A stretch of 64,000 bases of DNA from Epiperipatus broadwayi (Eukaryota > Onychophora > Udeonychophora > Euonychophora > Peripatidae), in NCBI GenBank assembly GCA_028023455.1, contig JAQFVV010000231.1, positions 635,001-699,000 of the forward strand, read 5' to 3'. Under the pieces are notes generated by a model, which saw only the letters and a list, made by a program, of their open reading frames with translations, searched no databases and was not told where the DNA came from. Position numbers and translations under genes: made by a program. Of the stretch, positions 47,013 to 59,876 are shown piece by piece; the first letter of the stretch is position 1, and each line of letters starts with the position of its first letter.

Positions 47013-47896
47013 TACACCTGGGTCTCATTTTATGTAGTACGTAGGTTCCTCAGAAAACATGCACAAAAGAATCATACAAAAATAAACGTAACTTACTTTG
47101 AAAATGGGGGATAGGTTCCTGTAATTTTTAGAAATTGGCATAAAAGCAAGGCAACAAGGAAAAATTACTTTAAAATTCACATTTAAAAAAAAGGAAATAA
47201 AGTATAACTAATAAAAAATTTCAAATATATGAAAAAAATTAATATAAGACAAACTTTTTTTATTAACTACAGTATTAATTTTACATTTTTTCATACATAT
47301 TTAAATCATTACCACTAATAAACAATATGCGTTCGTTTGTGAACTAGTAAGAAATCAGATTCGTGACGTGTTGTACAACTAGCGACACTTCCAGTCTTGT
47401 GCTGTTTCTATATTATAAAAATGAGATGCAATCAAAACAAAAAGATTAGACATTATCATTCGAAAGATTATTTTCAGTTTATAAAATCAATAAAATCTTC
47501 GTTATTATTTATTTTAAAAATCTAAAAAAATATTTATTTCTGTTAGTATCTAAAAAAATACGTTTTAAAAGTTTAAAATTTTTAAATATTTATTGCAATA
47601 TTTTTGTACATATGTATAAATATATTATTATTATTTACTCATTAGTATAAGTAGGTTATTTACATAGAAGCTAAGATCTTAAATGCATCTTCAAGCCATA
47701 TTAATGTAAGCGGCTAATATAACATTATATTTTTGAAAAAAAAAAAGGATTTCAAGTCAAAAGAAGTTATGAATAATTTACATTTTCTTGATATCTAATA
47801 AATATAGTGAAATATGAAGGATATTAAGAAGAAACATGAATCGCATAACTTCAAAATCGCATTAAAATAATCCACATAAAATGAGACCCAGGAGTA
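47013..47896. mobile_element. Mariner-type non-autonomous DNA transposon, 884 bp
   Basis: Ends tacacctgggtctcatttta (47013) and taaaatgagacccaggagta (47896 end) are inverted for about 23 bases with one mismatch (CACCTGGG versus CTCCTGGG), and both are flanked by TA. TA target duplications are the hallmark of the Tc1/mariner superfamily. The interior is AT-rich without a transposase frame or DDE pattern that I can see, so it would need a transposase in trans. Confidence 0.7.
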
Positions 47897-48236
47897 TATT
47901 TTATATTTAGTTTCATAAGTCAAATCCTCCAGGGTATGTATAGGTTTTGGTCATATCCATGAGTCTGAGTTTCTTCTATACTTTATTCTAGGAGTGACCA
48001 GCAATAGTAAAGCTGAAAACTTTGAAAGTATTTGAGTTGATCCTATACTCTTTAATTCTTAATGAGGCTTACTATTATCTTCTTTGTATACATAATTCTT
48101 TGACTTGTGTATTATGGTGTTTCTTACTGAAAGCACATTCAGCTAAAGAAATAAATAAAACCAACTTGGTAAAGTATAAGCACCTACTATGCAACAGATT
48201 TATATTTATAAGGGGATTTAGGAATAAACTCTAATA
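47897..48236. other. Spacer
   Basis: A plus frame at 48022-48234 has no recognised motif. Confidence 0.4.
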
Positions 48237-48610
48237 TCTCCAGACTAGTTTCTAGCTTGTGGCTTTCGTTAGTGAGGAACCTTGGATCTGAGAGCACTGC
48301 ACCTAGATCTTAAAATCTAATGCAACCCTCCAGCAACCAACTTTTACATATTTAGTTAACTATAAAGCTGTGAACCCAAAATGAAAACACTATAATGTTT
48401 TCAATCCAAACTAATTCACTTTTATATTTACACAGATCTGAACCCAGTTCAGTATCTATACATTTTGGTCTCTTTGGTTCTGTAACAACTGTAATCACCA
48501 TTATTATATGGGCAGTATTGGTATTAAACCATTAAAATATCAGATGATAATCATTTCTATGGTTACACGAGCTGTTAAAACAATAACAAACTCTCCATAC
48601 AGTAATGGCA
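48237..48610. repeat. Diverged relative of the 11.7-kb foldback
   Basis: The phrases ctccagactagtttctagct, tgtggctttcgttagtgagg, ccttggatctg and gcactgcacctagatctta match the apex of 11717-12054, and aaactctccatacagtaatg (48588) matches its arm. The parts are interrupted by unrelated sequence, so this is an old, broken copy. Confidence 0.75.
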
Positions 48611-49509
48611 CCCAAAATGTTTCTCTTGATCCTATTTGAAGTCATTATTGCGATCAAAGTAGTTAAGTTCAGAATTATTATTTTACCTAATTTATTACAT
48701 GAAAGTAAACTTGCACTTGCTCTCAACATAACATAAATATGTAAAAATATTTCATTTAAGAATACTGCACAAAATTCTAAAAACATAACAGCAAGATCAT
48801 AAGACCAAGTGATATATTCTTCAGTTTACTAGATATGAGAGAATCTCCTAAAATATTTTATAGTGATCTTAAGCATAGTCTTCATGAGAGAGCACCCCTA
48901 TTTATGTTACATATACTAATTCAAAGATATTTCAAAAATGACATATTTATTGCTTTCATTAGAAATATGAAAATAAAATGCAATGGAGGTCTAAAACTAG
49001 GCAAAGTGGTGAAATCTTCTAAACGTAAAGTTTGCAAAAGTTAAATAACAGCATCTCAAAATACCAAATAAAGAGAATAATAAATCAGACTATTTCATAT
49101 GAGAATGTATTTGTATTTCATGGATTAGTTTGTATAGTTTTGGAAAACCCCATCTTTAATGTGTTATTATTATGTTTTTATCTTTAGTATCTTTCTTTCC
49201 TTTAGAATTGAAATGACCACATTCATCTTGAATGGCTTCTGCTTCTGAAGATGATGTACCAAAAATGTAATATCTTTTTCGGAGTACTACTGATCATTAT
49301 ACTATCACATGATCATTATTATAATTCTTTGTCATTGTTTCCATTTTCTTATTATCAATTCATTTCAGCATGTCAATATTTAAAGTCATACCATAAACTT
49401 TATGAGTTTTCTTACATCATGAAGATACAATGTATAGTATTATACTTGCTAATAAAATTATATATATAAAGTTTGAATTAAATATCTCCATGAATTGTCA
49501 TTATAATAA
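48611..49509. other. AT-rich intergenic DNA
   Basis: Short frames at 48532-48786 (minus), 48835-49044 and 49251-49469 (plus) have no recognised motifs. Confidence 0.4.
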
Positions 49510-49715
49510 AAAATAAAAATGAGATCATATCCATGTAAATAGAGACAACCTTTAATCTTTGATGTTGCCAAGGAACTATCAATTGCTAGTAATTGACAAT
49601 CCTGAGGCTAAACAAGTTTTCTCATTAACCTAATAACTCTTTTGTTGGAATTTTTTGTTGAAGAAAAAGATGTTCTCTTTAATTTCAAACCTAAGTTATT
49701 ATATGGATTTAAATC
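49510..49715 (-). repeat. Third copy of repeat family D, inverted
   Basis: Phrases tgatgttgccaaggaactat, aattgacaatcctgaggcta and aacaagttttctc are inverse matches to the second unit of 34990-35580 (tagcctcaggattgtcagtt, ttcttggcaacgtcaaaa). Confidence 0.75.
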
Positions 49716-51398
49716 CAAAAAGCTTATATATATATATTGCACTACATTTCTGTAAACTCCCATATCTCCGGATATATACAATATATATATATATAAGGGA
49801 TTCATAATTAAATAATAGAGTAACTGACAGATCTGCATATGACATAGGTTTGAATTCACCACATAAGCTTTAAATCTCTTTGAATAGGCTTAGAATTTTT
49901 CTTTCAGGTATCTGACCCATAGTCAATTAACATAACCATCCAATATTGGTTAGTAAAAATATATCTATCTTGAACAACCATTATTTCCCAACTGGCTCAT
50001 TTGAGGTTCTCATTCTTCATCACTGTTCCTCATTTGAGATTATTAGAAAAGCCATAGTCATTAATAGTGTAAAACCTTCTTTAAAAACCTTATGGTGTAA
50101 TGGTCAGAGATAGATAACATTGCTAGTGTTTTAAGATTCTAGTCCACGGTGAAATCAAAAGATTTTCAGGTAGTCAGATGTTCTTTAAAAATTAAATTTA
50201 GAGATTTATTTTAGAAACAGATTTATAGCAAATATAAGTAATCATTTAACTGCAGCATATAAATAAATATCTAAAAAATCTGAAATGAATGTTCCACAAT
50301 TTTGATTTTAAATCCATGGATATTGCCTCTTAATCCGAACAAATATCCAATACTAAAAAAAAAAAAAACAGGGCATTGAAAACAGGAATATTTATGTCCT
50401 AGAAAAACAGAGAAATGTTGTTAAACAAAGACAATATTTACATAGGTTGCTCAAAAAGTCAAATACCTTTTGAAAACCTTTATATTGTACTGCTCATAAT
50501 GTTTCAGTCAAAGGGCCAACGAAATACTTTTGTTTATTAACCATGTTGAAAAATTAATCCTGAGACTATTGATTCCAAATTTATTTCTCTATCATAATGT
50601 AAAATTACACAGACCAAGAATGAATAAGGTTACTTACTTATTTACAGGTCTGCAGTCTTATATATGTGTGCAAAGACTTTTTTAGTCGAATAATTAATTT
50701 CATGGTAGTAGATATATGTAACTATTAGCTATTTATTTAACTTCTTCCGCAAAGAAACTGAATGAAAAACATTAATTTTTTAAAAGTACTTAATTATACA
50801 CGTCCAAAACTTTTTTTTTTTTTTTAAATTTCATATTCTTTTTTTTCATATTCTTGAAAGGGTTATTATTGTTTTTGAAACAAGAGACTTAATGATTGAA
50901 AATAGAAGATTTGATTTTCTTGACTATCACATATGGTAACTAGCAAAGATAATAATGATAAAAAGATTGATAAATTGCCCTTAAAAATGTAATTTATAAT
51001 GTCTGTTCTAATAATTTGGAATTTTCAGAATCTTTTTTTTTTAAATGTTTTTAGGAAGTTGTAATTTAATTTTCCAAAGTCTTAATTTATTAAATGTTTC
51101 TCCACAGTGCGCTTGCTCTTTGGACTCTGCTAACCTCTTGAAGAGTGAGTAAGTTCTCTTTGGGAATTACATAGAAATATTTGATTTCTTAATAATGATA
51201 TCTCTTCCCAGCTAATAAAAACACAAACGAATCATATTTAAAAAAGTCATGCAGCGATCTTTCAAAAGAGGATCATCAATTTTTTTTTTTTATTTCGTTT
51301 ATAATCTAGTTATGGTTCGCTTTAATTTCGTAAAAGAAAATTAATTTCTAATTACATAAATAACCTCTTTAATATCTTCGATAATAATAACACACAAA
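49716..51398. other. AT-rich intergenic DNA
   Basis: Two weak tRNA-like phrases occur (ggtttgaattcacc near 49849; ggtgtaatggtcagagatag near 50094 with attctagtcca downstream). No cloverleaf is convincing and no gene was seen. Confidence 0.4.
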
Positions 51399-51503
51399 GA
51401 TTTTTTTTTCATGTGTCAAAGCATCCGACAGGAAGCGAACCCACAAACCCGGGACAACTGCTTGTAAGGTGCTGTGCTGACCAATCGGCCACCAACGCTT
51501 GAC
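51399..51503 (-). repeat. tRNA-derived SINE, copy 1, with 10-bp target duplication
   Basis: Read on the minus strand, the unit starts gtcaagcgttggtggccgat, has an A-box-like tggccgattggtcag, a B-box gggttcgcttcc, and ends gatgctttgacacatg followed by an A-run. Acceptor-like GCGTTGG and GGATGC at the two ends can still mostly pair. It is flanked by aacacacaaa on both sides (51389-51398 and 51504-51513), the mark of retroposition. Strikingly GC-rich against its surroundings, which suggests recent arrival. It carries no LINE-derived tail beyond the short tgacacatgaa sequence. Confidence 0.88.
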
Positions 51504-53599
51504 AACACACAAAAATTTGAAATAGATTATTAAAAGAATATGTGAAAATTGCATTTTGAGCTAAGATAATAATGATGAATGTAAATAATTCCTTAACAAT
51601 TCTTTATTTTGTTTACTTACTCATGGTTTATAAAAGCTCCATTTTGCAGTATAAATATTGCTATAGGATATTTATCAAGTTGAAATATTTACACACACTT
51701 CCCATTTTTCCATAATTTTTTTTATTGTAGTGATTTTATTATAATTAATATATGAATAATAATAAACTTTTCTTACTTTTTCCACATATTTGTGTTTTTT
51801 AAGTTAATATAATGCTTACAGTTTCACTTGTACAACGGTGTTCTTCAGAGCTATAAAAATAATTTTATTGTCTAGGTATAATGTAAGAAGTTGAAAGAAA
51901 ATCAATGACCTTTTCAAAAATTTTAAGGGCAATTGGGATGTTATGATGGCAATGTTATCATTTTAGACTTTTCTTTGATATTTTACGGTTATTTATGATA
52001 TTAGTTTACCCTATGCATTTTTTTGCAGAAATCATTTCTAAATGATTAGTTAAAGGAAAATCTGAAGATATCAATATTATACAGGCTTCATACAGATATC
52101 ATGTAAATATGAATATGAAGGCCAGTCAACAATACCTTGATTGGTTATATCGTAATACAAAAAAAAAAGCATTGACATCACTGATTGGTAATTATTTAAT
52201 CCCAGATATTTCAATGTGTGCTTTATTGTTTCAGTATTTTCCCCCCAAAAATTGTAACTTCAAATAATTTATTTACACATTTCTGCAATGTATTTTAAAA
52301 ATATTTATTTTAAACCAAGAAAACTAAGTGATTACAATTAAATTTTATGTGAAAATGGTTGATTTTTAAGAAGACAAGTGGTAAAGTCATAGTTACAGAA
52401 CAGCATCAGTGATTTTTACTGGCTAACAAAAAATGCTTTCATAAACACTGATCAATAAACTTTTTGTGAAATTTTAATAGTAATAATAAGTTCAATTTTG
52501 AATTTATGATACATTTTCATTGTTTTATGATGTCTCAACTAAAATTCATTTCTAGTCTAAAAATGGAATTCCAATACAACATATTTTGTTCAGTAATTTT
52601 TGTGAATAGACAATATTACAATCCAATATGAAAAGAGCAAATGTGACTCAAATTGTCATTAGGAATTTTAAATAAGAGTGGAAAAAGTTGAACTTTAAAT
52701 GAGTTAAATAATGTAATAAATATATTAAATAGCTCTGAAGAAGGCTGTTTTTCTATTGAAACTGTATGCATCAAATTATTCAAATGCATGGAAAAGCTGC
52801 ATAAGAAAAGTTGATTATTATTTATGCATTTTTTTTTTAAATATTTTCATAAAATTGGAAGTGTTAATGAGCAAAAAGTTTTACTTTACTTTAAAGAAAA
52901 ATAATATTGTATGACAAATTTTGAAGAGGTTAAAAGTTTATTTGTCCAGGTCATATGACTAAAACATTTTATTGTAATTTTTTTTTTGAAAATGTTAAAA
53001 AATAATGCCTTAGTCATGAATGTATTAAATAATTTCAATTAGCATAATTTTGATATTTAAATTTCATTTATTTATTCCGAATTTTGTTAAAAATATTAAA
53101 TACTGTTAAGAAGCAATTATTCTAGTGTGTTAATTCATTCTCACAAATTTTGAGGTTAAACTATATTATAAATAATAATAAAAAGTCCATCATGGAAAGA
53201 ATTCATGATCAAAGCAAAAATAGATCAAGTTGTTGTAGGATTTTTAAAAAATTCCAATTCACTAATAGAAAAAGTATCTCATAGAAGTTGACAGTCAATA
53301 TTTATATTATTTCTCATTCATTTACTTGAGGATTAATACATTTTTAGGGTTGTTATGATTATTTTTAATTTTTAATACAGCATTCATGTAAACATTTTGT
53401 TGGCATTTAGAATTTCATTGACAAAAGATTCATTTAGGATTACTTGGCAATAAAAAAACTTTCAATAAAAAATTAAGCTTATAGTGATTTATCCAACTAA
53501 AAACCATTTAATAAATTAAGATTATAGTTACAATTATTACACTCAGATGTCAGTAGTAATTAGTATAATAATAGAGATTCCACACAACATATTATCTAC
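51504..53599. other. AT-rich intergenic DNA
   Basis: Long stretch with A and T tracts, no coding, RNA or repeat feature recognised. Confidence 0.55.
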
Positions 53600-56320
53600 T
53601 AATAGATAAAGAAGGAATGAATAAAGTACAGAAAATTAAGGTGTTTATAATGATGAGAGAGTATATAATAGTGATCATAACTTCTTTATAATAGAAATGG
53701 TTAGTAATGTGATGGAAAATAGTAATAAAAGTAGAAAGGATAGTGAAATATGTGGATGGAGAGTGAATGATAAGAATAAGTTAAAAGAGTATAAAATAAA
53801 AGTTGAAGAAAAAGTGGCAAATAGGGTTTTAGGTGAGAATATTCAGAAGAATAAAAGTAATAGGAAAGTGAGAGTTAGTAAAAGTGTAAAAGAGAGGAAA
53901 AAACATGCAGAGAATATAAATGTGCTATTAAAACAAAGTAAATAAGATGTTAATGCTAAATGGGAAAAGTATTTTAAAAAAAAGTTTGACTAAAATAGAT
54001 AATTATATAGAGAGAATGAAATTGAATAGTAAACTGTTGGAGGATAATATTAAGTGGAAGAGATGGAAGTAAAAAATTTTGGAAATACATTAAAAGAATG
54101 AATGTAGGGGGGAGAGAGAAATAGTATTACTAGATGATGAGAGAATAGAGTGTAGCATTAGAGAAGAATTAGAGATAAACTTAAATAAATATGAGATGTT
54201 ATGTGTAAAGGACAGAGTGATAACAAGCATGAAAGCATATAGTGATGGAAATATTAGGCTTACAGAAAGTGAACTGAATGAGGCAGGTAAAAAATTGAAA
54301 AGTGGAAAGGCAAGAGATTTGGATGGATGGGCAGCAGAGATGGTAATGAATTTAGGGCAGAGGGCAAAATTAATATTATTATCATGTTTTAATAAAATGG
54401 CATAGAATAGAGATTTTCCGAATAGTTGGAGTAATACAAGAGTAAGGCTACTATTTAAAGGAAAGGGTAAGAATCATAAAAATCTAAGCAATTTTATACT
54501 GACAGTGGTAACATCAGTGTTATATAAAGTGTTCACATATATGGTGGCTGGAAGGATCACAAAATGGTTGGAAGAAAATAATATAGTGGGAGAAATGCAA
54601 GGAGGTTTCTGATCAGATAGGCTTAAAGAAAATAATTTATTTGTAGTTACACAACTTATAAATATGAGTAGAAATAGAGGTAAACAGTTATATATGGTTT
54701 TTATAGATATAGAGAAGGCATATGATAGGACAAATAGATAAATAGAAATAGATTATGGGTAAGTTTAGTAAATTTGGGAATGGATGGATCTTTAGTGGAT
54801 ATTATTAAGAAATTATATGAAAATAATTACTATATGTATTAATTAAGCAATATAGAATCAGTTAAAATTAAAATTGGGGTGGGACTAAGGCAAGGATGCT
54901 CTATGCCACCTATTTTGTTTTTGTTGTATTTGAGAGAAATGGAGAGAGCAATAGAAAAACTAGGAAGAGGGATAAAGATACCATTAATAGGTGGCAAGGG
55001 CATATATAAATTGCTGGTTTTTTTTATTTACAGATGATGTTTTTTTTGTGTGCAGAAAAAAGTGAAAATATGGAAGTTATGCTGAAGACATGTGCAAAAG
55101 TGGGTGAAGAGATGGGGATTAAATTTAGTGAAGAAAAATCAAAAGTGATGATGATTAATATTGGCAAAAGAGAAAACGGATAATTTTTATTGGGGGGTAT
55201 AACATTAAATGTAGTGAATAGATATAAATATTTGGGAATAGTCTTAAGTAATCAGAAAAAATGTTTGGATGAATGGGAGAAAAAAATGATAAATGAAACA
55301 AAGAAAGGAAAGGGTTTTGATAAAGAAATTAAGGGTTCTAATATAATAAGTATGATGTAGAGAGAATTGTATAGAGGGGAGTGGCAATAGCAGGGTTGAC
55401 ATATGGCAATGACGCATTATGTGTTAGTAAGGGAAATTAGATTACTTAGAAAAAGTACAAAGAGAAATAGGAAGACATGTATTACATGCAGATATGTGGA
55501 TGGAAAAGGAGACAATTCAAGGAGAAATAGTATGGACAAGTTTTTATAAGAGAGATGCAAAAAGCAAAATGAAAATGTTTGTTAGATAGCAGTTTATGGA
55601 TAATAAAAGAGTAGCCAAAATAGTATTTAATTGAGTTATGAATAAAGGGCAGGCAACAAGATGGGTGAGAAAGATAATGCAATATGTAGATTTGGATAAA
55701 GAATTTATGTCAGTATACTTACACAAAAGATGGAATGATTGTGTTAGGAAAATTTCTGACTGTTATAGTGTTAAGGAATGGGATAGAAGAATAATGCATT
55801 AATAAAGAATAGGAAGTTGAAGAGATGGAGAACTAGTATGGAGAGAAAAGAGTTTAAATATATATAGAAATAAACAGAATATTGGGTGTGAGTTAATTTA
55901 TGATAATAGCAAGGAATGTAATTTACTGTTTAAAGCTTGAATGGGATCTTTGGCAACAAGAGAATATACACATAAATGGAAAAATGTGGGTGATTTAGTC
56001 TGCAAGTTGTGAAAGAAAGACATAGAAAATATTAGGTATTTGTTAATTGAATGTAAATGCCTGAAAGCAAAAAGGGTAAAAATAATTAAGTTGTGGAAGA
56101 ATAAATATAAACAAAGTGATTATACAGAAAGTGGGTTATTGGTTTTTATGCTGGGTTTGAGAAAAGATCCTAAGGGGGTTTTAGATATGAAGGTCATGGA
56201 GTTGCCAAAGGTTATGTTGTGGATCTGAATAAAGCAGGATATAGGAAAACTTAGGGCAGGGAATGGAAAAGGAAGTTAAAGTGGCTAACAGGTGTCTCTG
56301 GGCATAATTGCTGAGAGATT
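53600..56320 (+). pseudogene. Decayed LINE retrotransposon (endonuclease end, RT, zinc knuckle)
   Basis: In several plus frames: DERVYNSDHNFFIIEM (near 53650) holds the SDH motif that ends an APE-type endonuclease. GSKKFWKYIKRMN (about 54060) and the 54196-54405 frame (LTESELNEAGKKLKSGKARD) lead into the reverse transcriptase. FIDIEKAYDR (about 54699), GLRQGCSMPPILFLLYLRE (about 54880) and LFTDDVFFVC (about 55030) are RT motifs A, B and C; motif C has T in place of the usual A of FADD. Near 56000-56065 KDIENIRYLLIECKCL fits a C-terminal zinc knuckle with its second cysteine changed to a stop. Stops and frameshifts are numerous, so it is inactive. The 5' end is missing. A CAT/TTA microsatellite lies 250 bp beyond. 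The LINE clade is uncertain; it differs from the RTE-like copy at 43.4 kb. Confidence 0.88.
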
Positions 56321-57160
56321 TTTGACTCCGTATAAGTAGAAGTCACAGTGCACCACATACATCACAACACATCATCAGAGCAAATTTTTCTCAGGAGCAA
56401 ATACACTGCAACATATGCTCAATATACACTATATTTGCTACAATTTTGACAAAAAAATAAGCATATTTTTATTTATTTTACTGTTTACTTTTTTATGAAA
56501 TTTTTTAAATATTTATTTTGTACTAAGTATGTAATATTGATCATATTTTATATATATGATCTTTAGGAGAAAAAATATGTCAAAAATCATCATCATCATC
56601 ATCATTATTATTATTATCATTACTGAAAAGTTGATTGTTTATATTTCAAGGAATATTTTCTTTTTTTTTTTTATCTCATGATTTAATTAATTTTATTTAA
56701 AATATAAAGATTTAGTGAAAAAAGTTTTTTTTTTGTTAAACACTTTTTCTTTTTCTGATGATGGTTGAAATAAAATTCTTTGTTTTGATTACTTTCTTTC
56801 CATTTATTGGATTTTTTTTTTTTGCAAAGTCAATGTTTTAAGATTATTTTCATTATTTGAACTGTGCTTTTAAAAAAATCATCAACTAAAACATAAAAGT
56901 TTTAATAATGTTGAAAAATACTATGGAAAAACTGAGTATAAATAAAGACTCATGAATAAAATGTCAAAATAAAGCAATTAAGAATTTAAACTATTTGCAA
57001 CTTTATGCTTATTTTACAAAATTTTCATTTTTTTTTTTGTTTGTAATCAGAATTTGATTAATTATAGTTAAAAAAAATTTAAAAGACAATTAGTAAATTG
57101 TCTCTAACCTTCATAGTTAATGCTTAAATAAAATTATTGTATTTATAAAAGCATAGTCAA
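56321..57160. other. LINE 3' flank and AT-rich DNA
   Basis: Contains CAT units then TTA units at 56587-56616, which may mark the LINE tail, and many poly-T tracts. Confidence 0.5.
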
Positions 57161-57500
<340 letters not shown>

Positions 57501-59044
57501 TATCTACCTATTTATGACTCATTGTTCAAAGATTTATGGATGATAGAAAATTGCATTGTTTTAACACATTTATATATATATAAGAATGTGTACCTACTGT
57601 ATATTCAAGTTTTAAATGTGTATATAGTATATGTGCATTGTGAAATAGAAAATTTGGAGTAGAAATTTATTTATTTAATTACTAATTTCTCATTTATGTA
57701 TAACTGAAACTGAAAATATAGAAATAGTTGATAGAAGAGAATTAATATTAAATGTATATTGGCAAAATAAATAATGAGAAATGTTTCAGCAAGTTCAATT
57801 ATAGCTAAAAGGGATATGAACATTAAACATAAAATAAAATGATTTAGATTAGAAGCACATTCTAGCAAATAGTGTTAATCAGTGCCATATTGCAATGATG
57901 AATTCATGTGAAACAGTTCTTGGTACAATACGAAACGAATGAATGCTTATTGCTATGTAAGGAAATACATAATCTCTCCATATCTATAATTTGTGATTCT
58001 CAAGATCCCTACATAGTAGTGAATTGTTTTATATAATGTGGTTTTAATATTCACTTATGCATAGGCATGAGCACATACTGTAATTACATGTTGACATATG
58101 TAATACACACATACATTTAGAAAAAGTATGTTCTTAGTGTATATTTACGGTGACCTAGAATTACATATGGGTTAAAAACGCGCGCGCGCGCACACACAAA
58201 TATTTTATTTTACAAACTTTTCCGCTATCAACTCTATTCTAGGCATAAGCTCTGAAATATTAATTCAAAGCATGCGCTCTGATATAAATATGAAGAGTAA
58301 GGTTGTCTAGGATGAATTGCTTACTGCTTCCTAACTTGCAAGATATCGATCGTGAAGATATGATAGGGTGTAATCTTAATAATGAATTTCTTTTAGTTGT
58401 GAATGCCATTTTGAAATCAATATTCAGTTTAAGTTCACGAAAGAATTTAGAATGATTGGGTGGATGCAAAAAATATTTTTCTATCATCATTAATTCAAAA
58501 GTTGATTTAATTAATAAAAAAAGTATTAATTGCTGCAGGAAGTAGGTTAGCCCTGAACTTCCTATGGACCGATTTATACAGGAAGTTTCAGAAGTATTAA
58601 TTCAATTTTTTTTTAAACTGATATTGTAAAATATTATCCCACAGGGAAAACTTAACAATGAAGAAAGTGTCACAAACCTCAAAATGAATGTGAATTTCTT
58701 TTTTAATATACATTTCCCATTTTCAAATTTTTATAATTTTAATTAAATTTCAAACAATTTTTCCTTCTCTTAAATATATAATAATTAATTTTTTTAAGGC
58801 TGAATAAAGGCAGTTATTTATAAGCCTATAGTAATTAAAAATATCGCCCAATGACCTCATACAATTTAGGTATGTAAATGTACTATAATTATATGTTGAA
58901 CTTATAATATTCACGCACATATGTAGATATGTGTACATACTGTATATGTCATGTAACTTAAAAAAAATTAGTATAGAAAATTAAGTTTTTGTTTTTATTA
59001 TTAGTATATTTTTATAAGGGATTTACACCTTATGATCGTGCGAT
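57501..59044. other. AT-rich intergenic DNA
   Basis: No gene was seen. At 58178-58198 an alternating purine-pyrimidine tract of CG then CA units stands out. A short direct repeat (aagtattaatt with ggaagt) occurs near 58523 and 58590. Confidence 0.5.
58178..58198. repeat. (CG)n(CA)n tract, Z-DNA-prone
   Basis: Twenty-one bases alternate purine and pyrimidine, of which about 14 are CG dinucleotides, very unusual here. Confidence 0.9.
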
Positions 59045-59245
59045 GTAGTGTTGGTATAATAGTTCAACAATGGTTTGTTGAGTACTGAGGATACACTCAA
59101 ACCAAAGCACAAGATAGAGACTTTTGAAAAGATAAGAGCAGCCATCTTATCTTTTGTGTTTAAATTTAGTTATATAGGCCAATCTAAGGCATCTTAATTT
59201 TGAGAATATGAAGATGTTTCTTTAATCACTTTAAATCCATTAATT
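59045..59245. repeat. Dispersed repeat family R, copy 2
   Basis: Aligns with 34275-34460 through tggtttgttgagtactgagg, aaaccaaagcacaagatag and gccatcttatcttttgtgtt. Confidence 0.6.
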
Positions 59246-59274
59246 TCTTTTTATATATTAATGCTCATTACATT

Positions 59275-59380
59275 TTTTAATTTACTACATGTGTGTAATG
59301 AAGTGTATCAGTGGTATGAGATAGCATGGATGGTTGAGGGTTGTGTGAAAGTCTGAGTTCAAACCCCCTATATATTACAT
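59275..59380 (+). repeat. One arm of foldback family T
   Basis: Phrases agtgtatcagtggtatgaga, tggatggttgagggttgtgt and gtctgagttcaaaccccctat match the outer right arm. The B-box-like gagttcaaacccc and an A-box-like region about 45 bases upstream are kept. Confidence 0.75.
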
Positions 59381-59463
59381 ATAGAAATGCAGATATGAAA
59401 AAACCTGTACTGTAGAAAAAATTCATATTTACATGTTAATATTATGAACTATTAGAAATTCAA

Positions 59464-59876
59464 TTGTATTTACATATTGAACTATTTCCATCATCTAATA
59501 TAACTGTTGAATGTTTTTAGAAAAAAATAACTTTATTTAAATAGTCCAAATACATTCAACTGTTAGTAATAGCACACGGGTCAATATATGCATAATGTTT
59601 CGAGAGGTATTATTCTCCCCTCTTCTGGGAATCAAACTTGGACCCAGAGATTCTTAAATATTGAATTTTAAGGTAATCTTCTAATGAACTGAGCCATCCT
59701 GCAAGCAATACCTAAAGAAGAAGGGACATTAATATCTCTCAAAATGTTGTGCATATACTAACCTGTGTACTATTACTAACAGTTGAATGTATTTGGAATA
59801 TTTAAATAAAATTAATTTTTATAAAGACATTCGATACTTATATTAGATGATGGAAATAGTCCAATATATAAATACA
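59464..59876. repeat. Foldback element, 413 bp, with tRNA-like core
   Basis: Left ttgtatttacatattgaact is paired with right agtccaatatataaatacaa; arms of about 145 bp match through ccatcatctaatataa, acattcaactgttagtaata and tgcataatgtttcgagaggt. The apex (59630-59712) is a tRNA-like unit on the minus strand, listed separately. A 22-base direct repeat (attagaaattcaattgtatt, 59453; attagaaattcaattttatt, 59912) flanks it, offset on the right by about 35 bases. Confidence 0.85.
59630..59712 (-). pseudogene. tRNA-like unit at foldback apex
   Basis: On the minus strand, ggatggctcagttcattaga has a strong A-box (TGGCTCAGTT) and about 45 bases on, ccaagtttgattcccagaag has a strong B-box (GTTTGATTCCC). 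A five-base T-stem cannot be fully drawn, and the acceptor is unclear. It may be a captured tRNA or tRNA-derived repeat able to bind the polymerase III machinery. Confidence 0.6.

Noticed and set aside
50090-50160. tRNA gene (ggtgtaatggtcagag...)
   Set aside because: A-box-like start but a poor B-box and no acceptor pairing.
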